A DNA stretch of 26,837 nt from an uncultured Bacteriovoracaceae bacterium (GCA_937923325.1 CAKZUQ010000019.1:1-26837), one strand, 5' to 3'; positions 7,762 to 17,560 are shown, counted from the stretch's first letter. Notes: generated by a model not told the origin, from the sequence alone. Program-made: numbers and translations.

Positions 7762-10700
7762 TTAAGGAATATCCTTAACACAACGAAAACCTGCTTTTAT
7801 TTCATCTTCAAATGCAAAGAGCTTCCAAGAAGTACTAAAAGGTCCGCCAAAGTTCTCGTTATAACTCCCACCAAGCAGAGGCATAAATAAGAAAGACCCA
7901 GAGCTAGGAAAGCCATCAAGAGGTACAATAACTTTATCACCGGAAGTAAAATATTGCTTTACACTGTCTGCTTGAATATCAATACTTTTTTCATCGCAAA
8001 GGGAACTATTAGAACTTGGCTTATGCATACCTACAGCAAAATTAAAGCAATCAGCACTTTTAAGCGAAAAAAGTTTATCGCTAGTTGTATTGTTATAAAA
8101 GAAGCTATCACTCTTTAAATCTTCACTTAAAAGATCTGTCCCCGCACTTAATGTTTCAGAGCTAAATTCAGCTAAATTACCAACAAGATCAAAAACTCCA
8201 TATCTAGATTGACAATTATCAGACTCTCCAGCCAATTTTAAAACGCTACCACTAGCACTATAGTCTACATTACAGTCTTTATCAGTAAAGACCTGATTAT
8301 TACTAGCACCTAAAGAGTAGTCTTCTTCTGTCCACAATGCAGCTTGAGTAAATTCTAATTTTGTTGGTAGCCTTTTACCACCTTTGGATATACAGTAATC
8401 CCTAGCATGTGACCTATCTAGCTCAACTGGTGTATTACCGGCTATAGTGGAGATTAAATCTACTCTTGTTTGGTCTAAGGCAATAGTATCTAAGTCCTCA
8501 ACTTTTCTGACACCAGCTTCAAAAAGATCAATTTGAAAAGATTCTCTTTCGATTCTAGATCCATTAGTTCCAGCTCCACTTAAATTACAACCATAATTGC
8601 TAAATCGACTAAAGTTTTTATTACTCATCTGACAAATTTGCTTATTTAACATCCATTTATGGACAAGTGCCATGTTTAATTCAGGAGTGTCAATTTCAAT
8701 AATGGAGTCAGGGTCATTATGATCACTTGGAATATGACTTCCACCTACAGCTATAACTGTAGGGACAACTTTATAAAAGTACTTTGTACTACTTTTAACA
8801 TCGGTTGTATCGTTAAAAGATGTTTGATTGTAATCGGTAATTATAGCATATGGATTATCTAGATTTATAGAATTTCTATCGTCTATAGATCTATAAATAT
8901 GTATAGGTCCTGGTGTGTAGCTTGCATCTAATAAAATAGAATTCCATGAAAGACTTACAGATGGTTCACTCAAAACAGAAGAGCCTACAGCCTCAACTCG
9001 ACCAATTGACTTTATTTGTGTCCAACCGCTAAATATTGAGTTTTCTGGAGCCGACTGGCCAACGAGGTCTACTTTAACAGATCCATCATTTACAGCTGTT
9101 CCATTTGTTGTATACAAAATTTCAAATTCTCCACTATAATTCGTTCCTATTGGTGAATCCGCTGGAGGACTAAAAGTAAAAGTTAACTCACAACTTACAT
9201 TCCTTGGAATACTCGAAGGGCAACTACTTTCAAAAAATGTAAATTCACCTGTTGAATTGGAACCATTTATGAAATGTGCTGTACTACTATTAAAAACAAA
9301 AGGAAATTCTCCAACATTTCTAAATTGAACTCTTAAATCCTTAGACTCTCCTGTTACAACTCTTCTAAAATCAACATTACCCAAAGAAGCTATTAGTCTT
9401 GAAGGAGAGAGCGCTCTTCCACTAAAGTTAACAGAAACACTTTCACGTATACCATCTCTGTTATTATAAAAGAAAATAACATTGTTTCTATAACTGCTGC
9501 TATTAGATGTAAAAGACAAAATAATATTACAACTAGACTCAGGAGCAATATTACTAATTCTCACATCCCTAAAATTAGCTCGAGTCGTCGTACATGCAAG
9601 TGTGTCACTTCTCACATCGACACCATCACCTCGAATAACTATATTAGAAGCTTCGCCTAACCCTATATTTTTAAAATTTAAGGATACATCTTTTGCTAAG
9701 CCTTGAACAAAATTTCCTGTAAAAAGGTACCCTGTAGACCCATTACTCCATATCTCATTTTTATTTTCTCCAGGTAAGTCAATAATGAGATGTCCCGCCG
9801 ATTCATCGGGTCTACCCTCAATTATAAAGCTAACACTATCTTGAAAAATTCCATTAAAAAAATTGACGGTAAGGATATCTGCTTTGTTTCTTGCATCAGA
9901 GGTGGGAAGGCTCACAGAAGCTGTAGCATCTTGTGGAGAAAATGAAATATCTCTAAAACATTCTCCTACAAATGAGCGAGATGTACAACTAAGGAGAGAC
10001 CTTCCACTTAAATTAACACTCTCTCTTTCACTAAAATCACTTCCTTCAGTGTTAGAAAATTGAAAGCTCACATTACTAACCCTAAAGTCTCCAAAGTTTC
10101 GAAATGTAAACCTTCTAGTACTAGTTCCTCCAGGAGAAGTAACAGAGACAAACCTTGATTGAGAGAGGCTAAACGTTCCAAGTTGACGAACAGAAGCATT
10201 TAAGTCTAGTTCAACGGTATAAAAAGGAGCTCCACTAGGTGTTAAAGCACCTATTTGATTATCTGAATAATTTAAAACAATACTACTACGATATGAGCCA
10301 AAAGGAAGATAAGGAGTTGCTATAGATGGATCAGCAGCAGCAACATCAGATGTTCGAACTTCAACTTCTATAAAACAAGAGTCTCCAGATAGTAAATAAT
10401 TAGAGCATAATCCGCCACTAACGTAATTACTCGAAGATTGAAATATGTCTACTGGAGTCGAATTAACATAATGAATAACTCTGTTAGCTGGAGAGCTTAA
10501 CTGACCTTGCCTTAAATCTCTTACGATATCGATGTCATAAGCAGTACTAGGGCCAATATTTCTAAGCCACAAAATTTTTCTAAACTGAGTATTGATTGAG
10601 CCATCATCATTAAAGTAGTCTCCATTCTCAAAAATTCTCTGAAAGCTGTAGCGTCCAATAGGATTTACATCATTGATATTTTCATACCATTGTAGGTTAG

Positions 10701-12369
10701 GCTTATTAAAAGAGGCTCCACTTAAAGAAAATCTATGGGAAGAGTCTCTAACAGATGAACTGGGATCGCTTGAATATTCAATCAGAGCTCTAGAAGCAAA
10801 GCCTCCATCTCCTAGCTTATTATCAAAAGCTCCAACAAATCGCGGTAAATATTGAATAGTAAAATTACAACTATTACCTGCTTGTAAAGTCTGACCACAT
10901 TCATTGCTAACTAAGCTAAACCCAGTATAACAATTTGGATCTATGCTTGTAGATTGGGTTGTACAAACTTCACTAACCTGAGTCGATGGGTCTGCAACAG
11001 ATAGAGAGAAGCGCTTAAGGTTTGATCCCAGTATCCTTAAAGAGCTTACAGGAGCCTGACCTATATTCTTCATAGTAAAGACTTGCCTCTCCTGTTCAAA
11101 AATTCCAATTCTATTAAAAGTAAAAGATTCTAAAGAACTATTAGAAATATCCTCAGGCTGATTCAAAACAACAACTCCAGGGATTAAGCCATTTGCACTA
11201 AAATTTATTGGTACTTGATGACTAAGATTCTGCTTTGAATTATTGTAATCAATAGACAAATTAGTGCTAAAACTTCCACCTATTCCACTTAAAACATCAC
11301 CTTCAGGTGATGTAAAAACAATATAAAGATCACACTTTTGAGATATACCTAACTGTTTTTGACTTACACAAGTTGAGCGCGAGCTATCGACTTTAAAATT
11401 CAACGCATCAGACAAATTAATAGAGTTGATCGTTGCTGTTGCATAACCTCTGTTTATATAAGTTACTCTTTGCTCTCTTTGCCTAGTCCATAAAACATTT
11501 CCAAAGTCATAACTAGAGTCTGTATCAAAAAGTTTCACATCAGCAATGAATTCATTAATATTAACACTAAAAGATAGAGCTTCTTCTTTTATAACATTTG
11601 ACTGATCTGTATAAGATAGGTTTAAAATAGAAGAAAAGCGTCCCTCTGTAGCACCTTGATTCATTTCAATTTCTAAAAAGCAAGACTGCTTAGAATTTAA
11701 CATATTAGAGCAGTTACCATTAATTCCAGGAAAGCTTCCCCCTGTAAAATAAACGTTCCCAGTTCCAGTAAAAGAACTGGAAATATCTCTAGCTACAATA
11801 CCTCCATTATTTGTAATTTTTGCTATAATGGTTCTACTAAAAGGAGGCTCAACAAGGCCAAAACTAAACCCATTTGTATTTTCAAACTCAATAGATGCTC
11901 TATTTCCAGCACTACCTCGAAACTTTAGTGTTATTTTTTTATCTTCAAGGCCATCGTTATAACTAACGTTAAAATTCTTACTAAAAATACCTTCAGAGCT
12001 AGCATTGAATTCAACTTCAATAAGACAGGAATCTAGGCCAGACGCAAGTTCAGTACCACAAGTACCTGCAGTTCCAGGGTACTTTAAACCAGTATAAGCA
12101 AATTCTCCAGAGTCAATTCCTTCAAGCGTATTCATAACTAAATTAAAAGCAGGGAATCGTCCGCCCTTCGAAATAGAAATCAATTTTGAGACTTTATTAC
12201 CAAGTAAAACTTCTCCAAATTCAATTATTGAATTAGATGAACCAGTTAAGCTAATACTATCAAGATTAACATCAACTTTTGCTTGTGCACCCTTTTCAAC
12301 ATCAATACTTTGATTACAGGAAGAAATAGTCATAATAAAAGAAAATATAAACGCTTTTAGTATATTCAT
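7762..12369 (-). CDS. Giant lipoprotein with choice-of-anchor-D repeats and a SUMF1/FGE-like end
   Basis: This is a 1535-residue protein. A lipobox (TISSC, Cys18) ends a short signal peptide. About eight repeats of roughly 120 residues follow. Each has a strand motif like FGEVLLGN, an N-x-G turn (NNGG, NIGQA, NVGEF) and a paired-Cys block such as CGTELASGLDSC. This is the pattern of choice-of-anchor-D (ASPM/SPD-2/Hydin-like) domains, so they form a long stalk. A fibronectin-III-like domain occupies about 1120-1220. Residues 1232-1535 resemble FGE-sulfatase/SUMF1 folds: GGKRLPTKLEF, RYGVFDLVGNLAEF, LLGGSYN and AGFRCV. The Cys pair that binds copper in true formylglycine-generating enzymes is not present between GGS and GFRC, so binding rather than catalysis is likely. 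It starts 6 bp after the related upstream gene. Surface adhesion or prey contact is a guess. Confidence 0.85.
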   Translation of the reverse strand: MNILKAFIFSFIMTISSCNQSIDVEKGAQAKVDVNLDSISLTGSSNSIIEFGEVLLGNKVSKLISISKGGRFPAFNLVMNTLEGIDSGEFAYTGLKYPGTAGTCGTELASGLDSCLIEVEFNASSEGIFSKNFNVSYNDGLEDKKITLKFRGSAGNRASIEFENTNGFSFGLVEPPFSRTIIAKITNNGGIVARDISSSFTGTGNVYFTGGSFPGINGNCSNMLNSKQSCFLEIEMNQGATEGRFSSILNLSYTDQSNVIKEEALSFSVNINEFIADVKLFDTDSSYDFGNVLWTRQREQRVTYINRGYATATINSINLSDALNFKVDSSRSTCVSQKQLGISQKCDLYIVFTSPEGDVLSGIGGSFSTNLSIDYNNSKQNLSHQVPINFSANGLIPGVVVLNQPEDISNSSLESFTFNRIGIFEQERQVFTMKNIGQAPVSSLRILGSNLKRFSLSVADPSTQVSEVCTTQSTSIDPNCYTGFSLVSNECGQTLQAGNSCNFTIQYLPRFVGAFDNKLGDGGFASRALIEYSSDPSSSVRDSSHRFSLSGASFNKPNLQWYENINDVNPIGRYSFQRIFENGDYFNDDGSINTQFRKILWLRNIGPSTAYDIDIVRDLRQGQLSSPANRVIHYVNSTPVDIFQSSSNYVSGGLCSNYLLSGDSCFIEVEVRTSDVAAADPSIATPYLPFGSYRSSIVLNYSDNQIGALTPSGAPFYTVELDLNASVRQLGTFSLSQSRFVSVTSPGGTSTRRFTFRNFGDFRVSNVSFQFSNTEGSDFSERESVNLSGRSLLSCTSRSFVGECFRDISFSPQDATASVSLPTSDARNKADILTVNFFNGIFQDSVSFIIEGRPDESAGHLIIDLPGENKNEIWSNGSTGYLFTGNFVQGLAKDVSLNFKNIGLGEASNIVIRGDGVDVRSDTLACTTTRANFRDVRISNIAPESSCNIILSFTSNSSSYRNNVIFFYNNRDGIRESVSVNFSGRALSPSRLIASLGNVDFRRVVTGESKDLRVQFRNVGEFPFVFNSSTAHFINGSNSTGEFTFFESSCPSSIPRNVSCELTFTFSPPADSPIGTNYSGEFEILYTTNGTAVNDGSVKVDLVGQSAPENSIFSGWTQIKSIGRVEAVGSSVLSEPSVSLSWNSILLDASYTPGPIHIYRSIDDRNSINLDNPYAIITDYNQTSFNDTTDVKSSTKYFYKVVPTVIAVGGSHIPSDHNDPDSIIEIDTPELNMALVHKWMLNKQICQMSNKNFSRFSNYGCNLSGAGTNGSRIERESFQIDLFEAGVRKVEDLDTIALDQTRVDLISTIAGNTPVELDRSHARDYCISKGGKRLPTKLEFTQAALWTEEDYSLGASNNQVFTDKDCNVDYSASGSVLKLAGESDNCQSRYGVFDLVGNLAEFSSETLSAGTDLLSEDLKSDSFFYNNTTSDKLFSLKSADCFNFAVGMHKPSSNSSLCDEKSIDIQADSVKQYFTSGDKVIVPLDGFPSSGSFLFMPLLGGSYNENFGGPFSTSWKLFAFEDEIKAGFRCVKDIP

Positions 12370-12375
12370 AACAAA

Positions 12376-15300
12376 TTAGTACCCCACAAGAGCACTACAC
12401 CTTCCACCATGTAAAAATCGACCACTTTCACTATTAACATCCCCAGTTGCAAATTCATCACCTTCAGAAAACATCATTCCCCATCGTCCAAAAGTTGTTT
12501 CACTAACAAGACTACTAATATTTCTTCTTATATCTCCTCCAGCAACAACCCTAAGGTCTCTAGTGGCAGCTGGCCAAAAAAATCCACCAGCTCCATTATC
12601 CCAAAACGAAAGAGAGCTTCTATAACTTCTAAAATGATGTGTTAAAGAAACTGAGTTTTGATAATTAAATCCTGACTGAATTGAATGTATCCTATTATCC
12701 TCTATAGCATTTGCACCCAAAGGCATTCCCATTATAGTGTTGTAAAATCCTCCATTTCTAAAAATGATATTAGAGTTCATATTTATTATACTATCTCTTG
12801 AAGCGAGAGCCCCTAAATATCCTGGAAAAGCTTGAGGGCTAAAGCTATCTACATCTATAAGTGAAAAAAACGTATTATCACTAGATTTCCAGTCAACCTG
12901 CTCTGGTGTAATAATGCCTGTCTGAGCATCAGGGTCAGTATAGCCTGAGCTACATCTAAATACTCCATTAATAACACTACACCTAAAGTAATCTCTTAAA
13001 CTTTCCCCAACGTTTCCATAGGCATCTTGAATACCGTATCTTGTAATACACTGCGAACTATTAAACATATTATACTGAGTTCTATTTAATGTATCTAAAC
13101 TATCAGAACCCGTATTTAAAAATGAGTAAAGCAACGTCCCACTGTTTGCAAAGCGAGCTCCTGAAAAAGGGTTACTTCTAATAAATTTTGAGTAGCGCAG
13201 ATCTAAGCTTGCATCTATATCAACACTACCTGTCGAAATACTAAGACTAGAGTTATTTCCTCTATAGGCTCTAGAAACTCCATAATGATAATTAGTATTA
13301 CAAGTAGTATTTTCTGTACGATGTCCAATCAAATTTGTCATAGTGTTTTGATCTAATTGTGGTTGATAGTCAAATGAAGCGATTTGCTCTTTTCGACTCA
13401 ATAAACTCTTATTGACTTTAGGAGAAGTTCCTCCACTATAATCAACCTGAATTTCCCTTGCCTGACATAAGTCTTGAATTTTGCTATAACTCTGTCTTCT
13501 CATTGCAGGTATACCAGCTTGATTAGAAAAAATACGAGCATACTGCTCGCTATTTGCAGTATGACGACCAGATACAAGTGACCACTGATTTCCGTACTCC
13601 ATATCTGTTGCACCAGCTGTTTGAACATAAGCTTCTATATTTATTCCAAAGCGGACATAGACACTGCCTCTTAAAGCTTCTAAAGATAAATCTTGTGGAG
13701 CAAAGCTTCCAGCACAATCTCCAACATACAAGTCTGTATTTCTATTCGCTCCATTTAAATTCGCTTCAAAGTTTGGGTTATCAGGATTATCATCTCTTGG
13801 ATGACTAGGATGTCCAAAGAAGTGATCAGAAACATTTTCAGTTTGTCTACTTAACACCAAAGAGTTACCATTATTCCTAACTCGGCATCCCTTACTAACA
13901 ATATCTCCCGATCCTGCAGTGTAGTTAGGATCCCCTCTTGTATAAGAAACTCCCATCTCAAATCGATCAACAAATAAAAAACCTCCAATATCGTAATATT
14001 TCTGTCCATTAACTTGGGTGTGACCAAGTCCATTATAAGAACATCTATAATTATTCACAACATCCACAGGCTTTTGTAAAATATCACAAGCTGCTTTATT
14101 AGCAATCCAAGGGTGAACTAGTGCCATATTATTTGGTGGGACTATAACCTTAGGGTAAGAGATAATATTTAAATTAGGAGCACTTGTCCCTACTTGTTCT
14201 CCATTAAGGAATAGTTCTACTTTATAGTAATATGCTTTTCCTTTGTTTAAGGTATTCACCTCATTTGATGAGTTAATATCATAAGTTAAGCCTTCTCCAC
14301 CAATGACTATAGAGTCACCTGTCTCGACCCCGTAGTCAATAAAACGCCCAAAGTACTTATCACTACTACCACTTAAACTTTCAGCTCCGGCTGCAACAAG
14401 AGGAGCTTCAAAGTAATTAGTTAGAGTTCCAGCGACATTCCTTTGAGTTACAATCGTAAAATTATTGCCACTATTAAATAAACTATCTATTGAGCTTTGT
14501 GTTTGACCTGGATCAGATGCCTCATATCTATAGACTCTATAGCCAGAATTCTCTTGTTCTGTCTCAGTCAGATTATCGTAATATGTTTTAAATTTTTGTC
14601 CATTAGATAATGTAAAATCATTCCACTCTAATACAACAATTCCTCTATCACTACTGGTTACACCTGGATTGTTTAAAATATCACTCGCACCTAGAGCTTC
14701 TGGATACAGCAAAGATCCTCCCTGGTCATCAGCAGACCTAAGTTTCATAGCTTCTTGAACAGGAACATTTCTTTTAATCTTTGGCCCTAAAGCCATAATA
14801 TTAAACCAACCTTCATGTACTGCAGTTATAGCAGGCGTTTGTCCCTCTACTATTGACTTAAAATCAGAAAGTCCAGGAATAGATGTATTTGCAATAACAC
14901 CAATAGAATAAATTGAATTTGGAGCTAGTCCTCCCGAGAGAGGAAAACTATAATTTATTTTCGTCCCGTCAGAGCTTAACGTACCCACCGCACTTAAGTT
15001 ATCATCAACGTTTCCTTGAGAAAAACGAGTATCAAGAACACATTCCTCTGAACCTGTTGATAAGTCTCCACAAGTAAAGTCGGCAGCCTGAATAACTCTG
15101 TTATCTCTAATATTATATGCTATTGCAAATTTATTATAAAGATTTGAAAAGTCAGAGATACGAGTACTGTTATCTAGAGGCTCAATAGAAAATGAACAAC
15201 TAAACGGTCTTGTCTGCCCGTTATCATCTGTACTACTACAGGTTGGTTGAGTGGAAAAACGAAATTGAGGTACAGAAGTTCCTTCAAACCTTTTAATATC

Positions 15301-16752
15301 TGTTTTTACTCCAATTGAGTTTCCATCGGAGTTAATTAATTGAGCACTAAAATAATATACACCGCCAACTAAAAGGTTTCCAACCTCTCTAACATTTCGA
15401 GAAAAAGCTCCCTGTCTATTTATATAAAGATTATTATTATCACTTGGAACTGTAGTTGATAGTAATGTTCCGTCAGCCTCAGGAGCTCCATTAACAATAG
15501 AATGTTGATAAATTTGAATATCTTGAAAGCAGCCTTCATTACTAATATTAAGGTTTAATTCAACAGTTCTTAAGATTCCATTTTCAAACGTAATACCAGA
15601 ACCTAAAACTGCATCTTTTCTTTGAGGCCTGACAACAAGACTTGAGTCACTACTTTTACAAGCTTTATTAGTGTCAACCGAATCACAAGCATACACTGCA
15701 AAGTGGTATTCACTACCGAAATTTAAGTTATTTACTGTATAACTTCTAGAACTTAAATTAGTAACGGTATTAACTGTATAATTTACATCTGAGTTTGTTC
15801 TAGGATCAACACTACTAGGAGTAAAGGCTCCTGCTGATCCAGTGACAACAAAGAATCGATTAAAGGCTCCTTGTCCTTCCCCCCAAGTCACATCAACTTT
15901 TGCAGTAGAACAACTTGTCTCATCCGCCACTGCAGAAGTAATTCCGTTAAAACTAATATCTGTTACAACACTTAAAGTATCTCGCCTAATAATTTTTTCA
16001 TTCTTTTCTTCATTGCCACTCCTATCAAACGCTCTAACTATAAAGTAATAAGCTGTATCAGCTGAGAGAGCTGTAATCTTTCGATTTAAAGAAAATGCTG
16101 AAGAAACTGTCACTTTAGATATGCTAGAGCCTCCAAACAGACTCTCATTAGTTAAGTCTTCAGCGCGCTGACTATAATAAATATTGTAACCTGCTGGATT
16201 TAAATTATTTTGTCCAAAAGGGTCATTTACAGGCTTTACAGCTTCATTCCAATAAAGTTCAAGTTCACTAGAGGCGGCCACCCCAGAAGAATTTTCAACT
16301 GCTTTTAATCCACGAAATTCAGGAACATAGTAATCAAAAGTTCTAATCGGAACTTCAAATCGATTAAGATCTTCTACACCAGAATTTAAATCAAATGCTC
16401 TTACAATAAAAGAGTAATTCGTTCCAAGTCTTAAATTATCAACAACGATTTCTAACTGACCAGCAAAATTTTCTTGTAACTGAGTTGATGAAAACGAAGC
16501 AGATGGAACAGCTAGATTTGAGTTGGTATAGACCCTATAAGAAAAAATTCCACTGCCCCCTACTGCAGGCAAGAACCTTAAAAGAACTTTATTATGAGCA
16601 ATTGCCTTTACTTCTCCAACACCTAAACCAAAAAAAATGAAATCAGGATTTGTAGGAATATTATTTGACTGAGTAAACTCCGGAATCTCTTCCTCAATAG
16701 TACCAACACAAGAAGTAAAAATTAGAATAAGTAACAAACCAAATATTTTCAT
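12376..16752 (-). CDS. Giant lipoprotein with fibronectin-III-like repeats and a diverged SUMF1-like end
   Basis: From the ATG at 16752 this is a 1458-residue protein. AGAGGA lies 4 bp upstream, and this start gives a clean lipoprotein signal (MKIFGLLLILIFTSC, Cys15). An in-frame ATG 18 bp further upstream is possible. Several fibronectin-III-like domains fill residues 40 to about 860, with repeated YSFIVRAFD, YYFIVRAFD and EYHFAVYACD strands. From about residue 874 a long C-terminal module begins NNMALVHPWIANKAACD, closely matching the equivalent point in the downstream paralogue. It continues with SUMF1-like landmarks (LLSRKEQIASF, RYGIQDAYGNVGESL, GGRCSAL) and long insertions. No catalytic metal site is evident. 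It is first of the two-gene lipoprotein operon. The paralogues share the end module but have different stalks. Confidence 0.82.
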   Translation of the reverse strand: MKIFGLLLILIFTSCVGTIEEEIPEFTQSNNIPTNPDFIFFGLGVGEVKAIAHNKVLLRFLPAVGGSGIFSYRVYTNSNLAVPSASFSSTQLQENFAGQLEIVVDNLRLGTNYSFIVRAFDLNSGVEDLNRFEVPIRTFDYYVPEFRGLKAVENSSGVAASSELELYWNEAVKPVNDPFGQNNLNPAGYNIYYSQRAEDLTNESLFGGSSISKVTVSSAFSLNRKITALSADTAYYFIVRAFDRSGNEEKNEKIIRRDTLSVVTDISFNGITSAVADETSCSTAKVDVTWGEGQGAFNRFFVVTGSAGAFTPSSVDPRTNSDVNYTVNTVTNLSSRSYTVNNLNFGSEYHFAVYACDSVDTNKACKSSDSSLVVRPQRKDAVLGSGITFENGILRTVELNLNISNEGCFQDIQIYQHSIVNGAPEADGTLLSTTVPSDNNNLYINRQGAFSRNVREVGNLLVGGVYYFSAQLINSDGNSIGVKTDIKRFEGTSVPQFRFSTQPTCSSTDDNGQTRPFSCSFSIEPLDNSTRISDFSNLYNKFAIAYNIRDNRVIQAADFTCGDLSTGSEECVLDTRFSQGNVDDNLSAVGTLSSDGTKINYSFPLSGGLAPNSIYSIGVIANTSIPGLSDFKSIVEGQTPAITAVHEGWFNIMALGPKIKRNVPVQEAMKLRSADDQGGSLLYPEALGASDILNNPGVTSSDRGIVVLEWNDFTLSNGQKFKTYYDNLTETEQENSGYRVYRYEASDPGQTQSSIDSLFNSGNNFTIVTQRNVAGTLTNYFEAPLVAAGAESLSGSSDKYFGRFIDYGVETGDSIVIGGEGLTYDINSSNEVNTLNKGKAYYYKVELFLNGEQVGTSAPNLNIISYPKVIVPPNNMALVHPWIANKAACDILQKPVDVVNNYRCSYNGLGHTQVNGQKYYDIGGFLFVDRFEMGVSYTRGDPNYTAGSGDIVSKGCRVRNNGNSLVLSRQTENVSDHFFGHPSHPRDDNPDNPNFEANLNGANRNTDLYVGDCAGSFAPQDLSLEALRGSVYVRFGINIEAYVQTAGATDMEYGNQWSLVSGRHTANSEQYARIFSNQAGIPAMRRQSYSKIQDLCQAREIQVDYSGGTSPKVNKSLLSRKEQIASFDYQPQLDQNTMTNLIGHRTENTTCNTNYHYGVSRAYRGNNSSLSISTGSVDIDASLDLRYSKFIRSNPFSGARFANSGTLLYSFLNTGSDSLDTLNRTQYNMFNSSQCITRYGIQDAYGNVGESLRDYFRCSVINGVFRCSSGYTDPDAQTGIITPEQVDWKSSDNTFFSLIDVDSFSPQAFPGYLGALASRDSIINMNSNIIFRNGGFYNTIMGMPLGANAIEDNRIHSIQSGFNYQNSVSLTHHFRSYRSSLSFWDNGAGGFFWPAATRDLRVVAGGDIRRNISSLVSETTFGRWGMMFSEGDEFATGDVNSESGRFLHGGRCSALVGY

Positions 16753-17067
16753 AAGTTCCTCTTTCACCATAAAAGTAAAAACGATAATATACTTATTATA
16801 TATCGGCTGACCGAACCTATGACTTAAATAGAAAAAATTTTGAACAAAACTCTCTAAGTACTTAGAAATAATATGATATTTTTTTCCTTTTTTATCATTA
16901 ACATCTATACAGTTTAAGTTCTATGCCTCATTTAATTTGCTTAAATATTACTTCTTACTCTTTACTTATCGTACAGCACAGACAAATATTAAAAAAACAT
17001 TAACATATCAAACTAATAGAAAAAATTGCCGAAAGTTAATAAGCTTATTTAAAGGAAATCAAAATTG
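16753..17067. other. AT-rich intergenic region upstream of the lipoprotein operon
   Basis: No convincing gene lies here. On the minus strand it should hold the promoter of the two giant lipoprotein genes. It also contains a perfect 12-bp palindrome, AATAAGCTTATT, at 17038-17049, just ahead of the decayed plus-strand gene, and an AAAGGAAAT ribosome-site-like sequence at 17051-17059. The rest is T-rich and A-rich runs with no tRNA-like or strongly structured element that I can see. Confidence 0.5.
16795..16814 (-). promoter_or_regulatory. Candidate -10 box with adjoining dyad upstream of the lipoprotein operon
   Basis: On the minus strand a perfect TATAAT occupies 16800-16795, about 43 bp before the chosen start of the upstream lipoprotein gene. 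Immediately upstream is the imperfect dyad TCGGCTGACCGA at 16803-16814, with TCGG/CCGA arms. This GC-rich island in AT-rich DNA falls where a repressor would overlap the -10/-35 spacer. No good -35 hexamer is visible, which would suit activator dependence. The call is tentative. Confidence 0.28.
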
Positions 17068-17423
17068 ATGTTATAGAGAATATAATTACTACTATCATTG
17101 CTCTACCTCACATCTACATATCAACTTTAGAGATGTTTTTTTGAAATACATCAAAAGAGAGAAAAGTTTTTGGGATGAGCAAAGAACAAGCAGCTATGAT
17201 ACAAGTAAATGCTGCGAACCAAGTTCTATATAATAGTTTTCTAACAGCAGGTCTACTATGGAGAACTATTAGTCAAAATTCAGAAATTGGATTTCAATTT
17301 AACTTTCTTCTTAAGCTGTATCTCTGTTGCTGGCCTTATAGTGATAAGACTCTCCATCTTAAGATATTCTTTATCCAAACAATACCGGCTACAATTGCAC
17401 TAGCAGTGTCTTTACTAAATTGA
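17068..17423 (+). pseudogene. Decayed DUF1304-family membrane protein gene
   Basis: Read across frames, the sequence follows the DUF1304 family of small (about 120-residue) four-helix membrane proteins. ALPHIYISTLEMFF is followed by an in-frame TGA at 17142-17144 where the family usually has Trp, so a TGG-to-TGA change is likely. The frame then reads NTSKERKVFGMSKEQ, AANQVLYNSFLTAGLLW. Near 17295-17310 the family-like sequence moves to the next frame (LTFFLSCISVAGL), and near 17360 it returns (KIFFIQTIPATIALA) to a stop at 17421. The ATG at 17068, preceded by AAAGGAAAT, is also out of frame with what follows. One nonsense change and at least two or three shifts indicate a pseudogene. Its total length equals the family length, so no large deletion is needed. 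The family's function is unknown. Confidence 0.75.
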
Positions 17424-17560
17424 TATATTCTAAAAGCCAATTTTAGTAGTCATATACTTTCATCGAACTCCATTAAATTTTAATCACTTACAAATTTGAT
17501 AAGCTAGTTGTCTTAAATTAGCTTAATATCAAGGGATTAACAAAAGCTTGGAGTCTTTAG

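Noticed and set aside
13554..14033. Open frames on both strands within the fibronectin-III lipoprotein gene (13554-13808 plus, 13851-14033 minus).
   Set aside because: They lie wholly inside a well-supported 1458-codon gene, lack ribosome sites and have no recognisable protein features.
12376..16752. Possible diversity-generating-retroelement target, because DGR variable proteins often end in FGE/C-type-lectin-like folds.
   Set aside because: I see no reverse transcriptase, template repeat or accessory gene in the window, and no second copy of the 3' end of either lipoprotein gene.
17175..17423. An intact 82-codon plus-strand gene starting at the ATG at 17175.
   Set aside because: Family resemblance continues upstream through an in-frame TGA and part of the downstream sequence matches only in another frame, so it is a pseudogene remnant rather than a complete gene.
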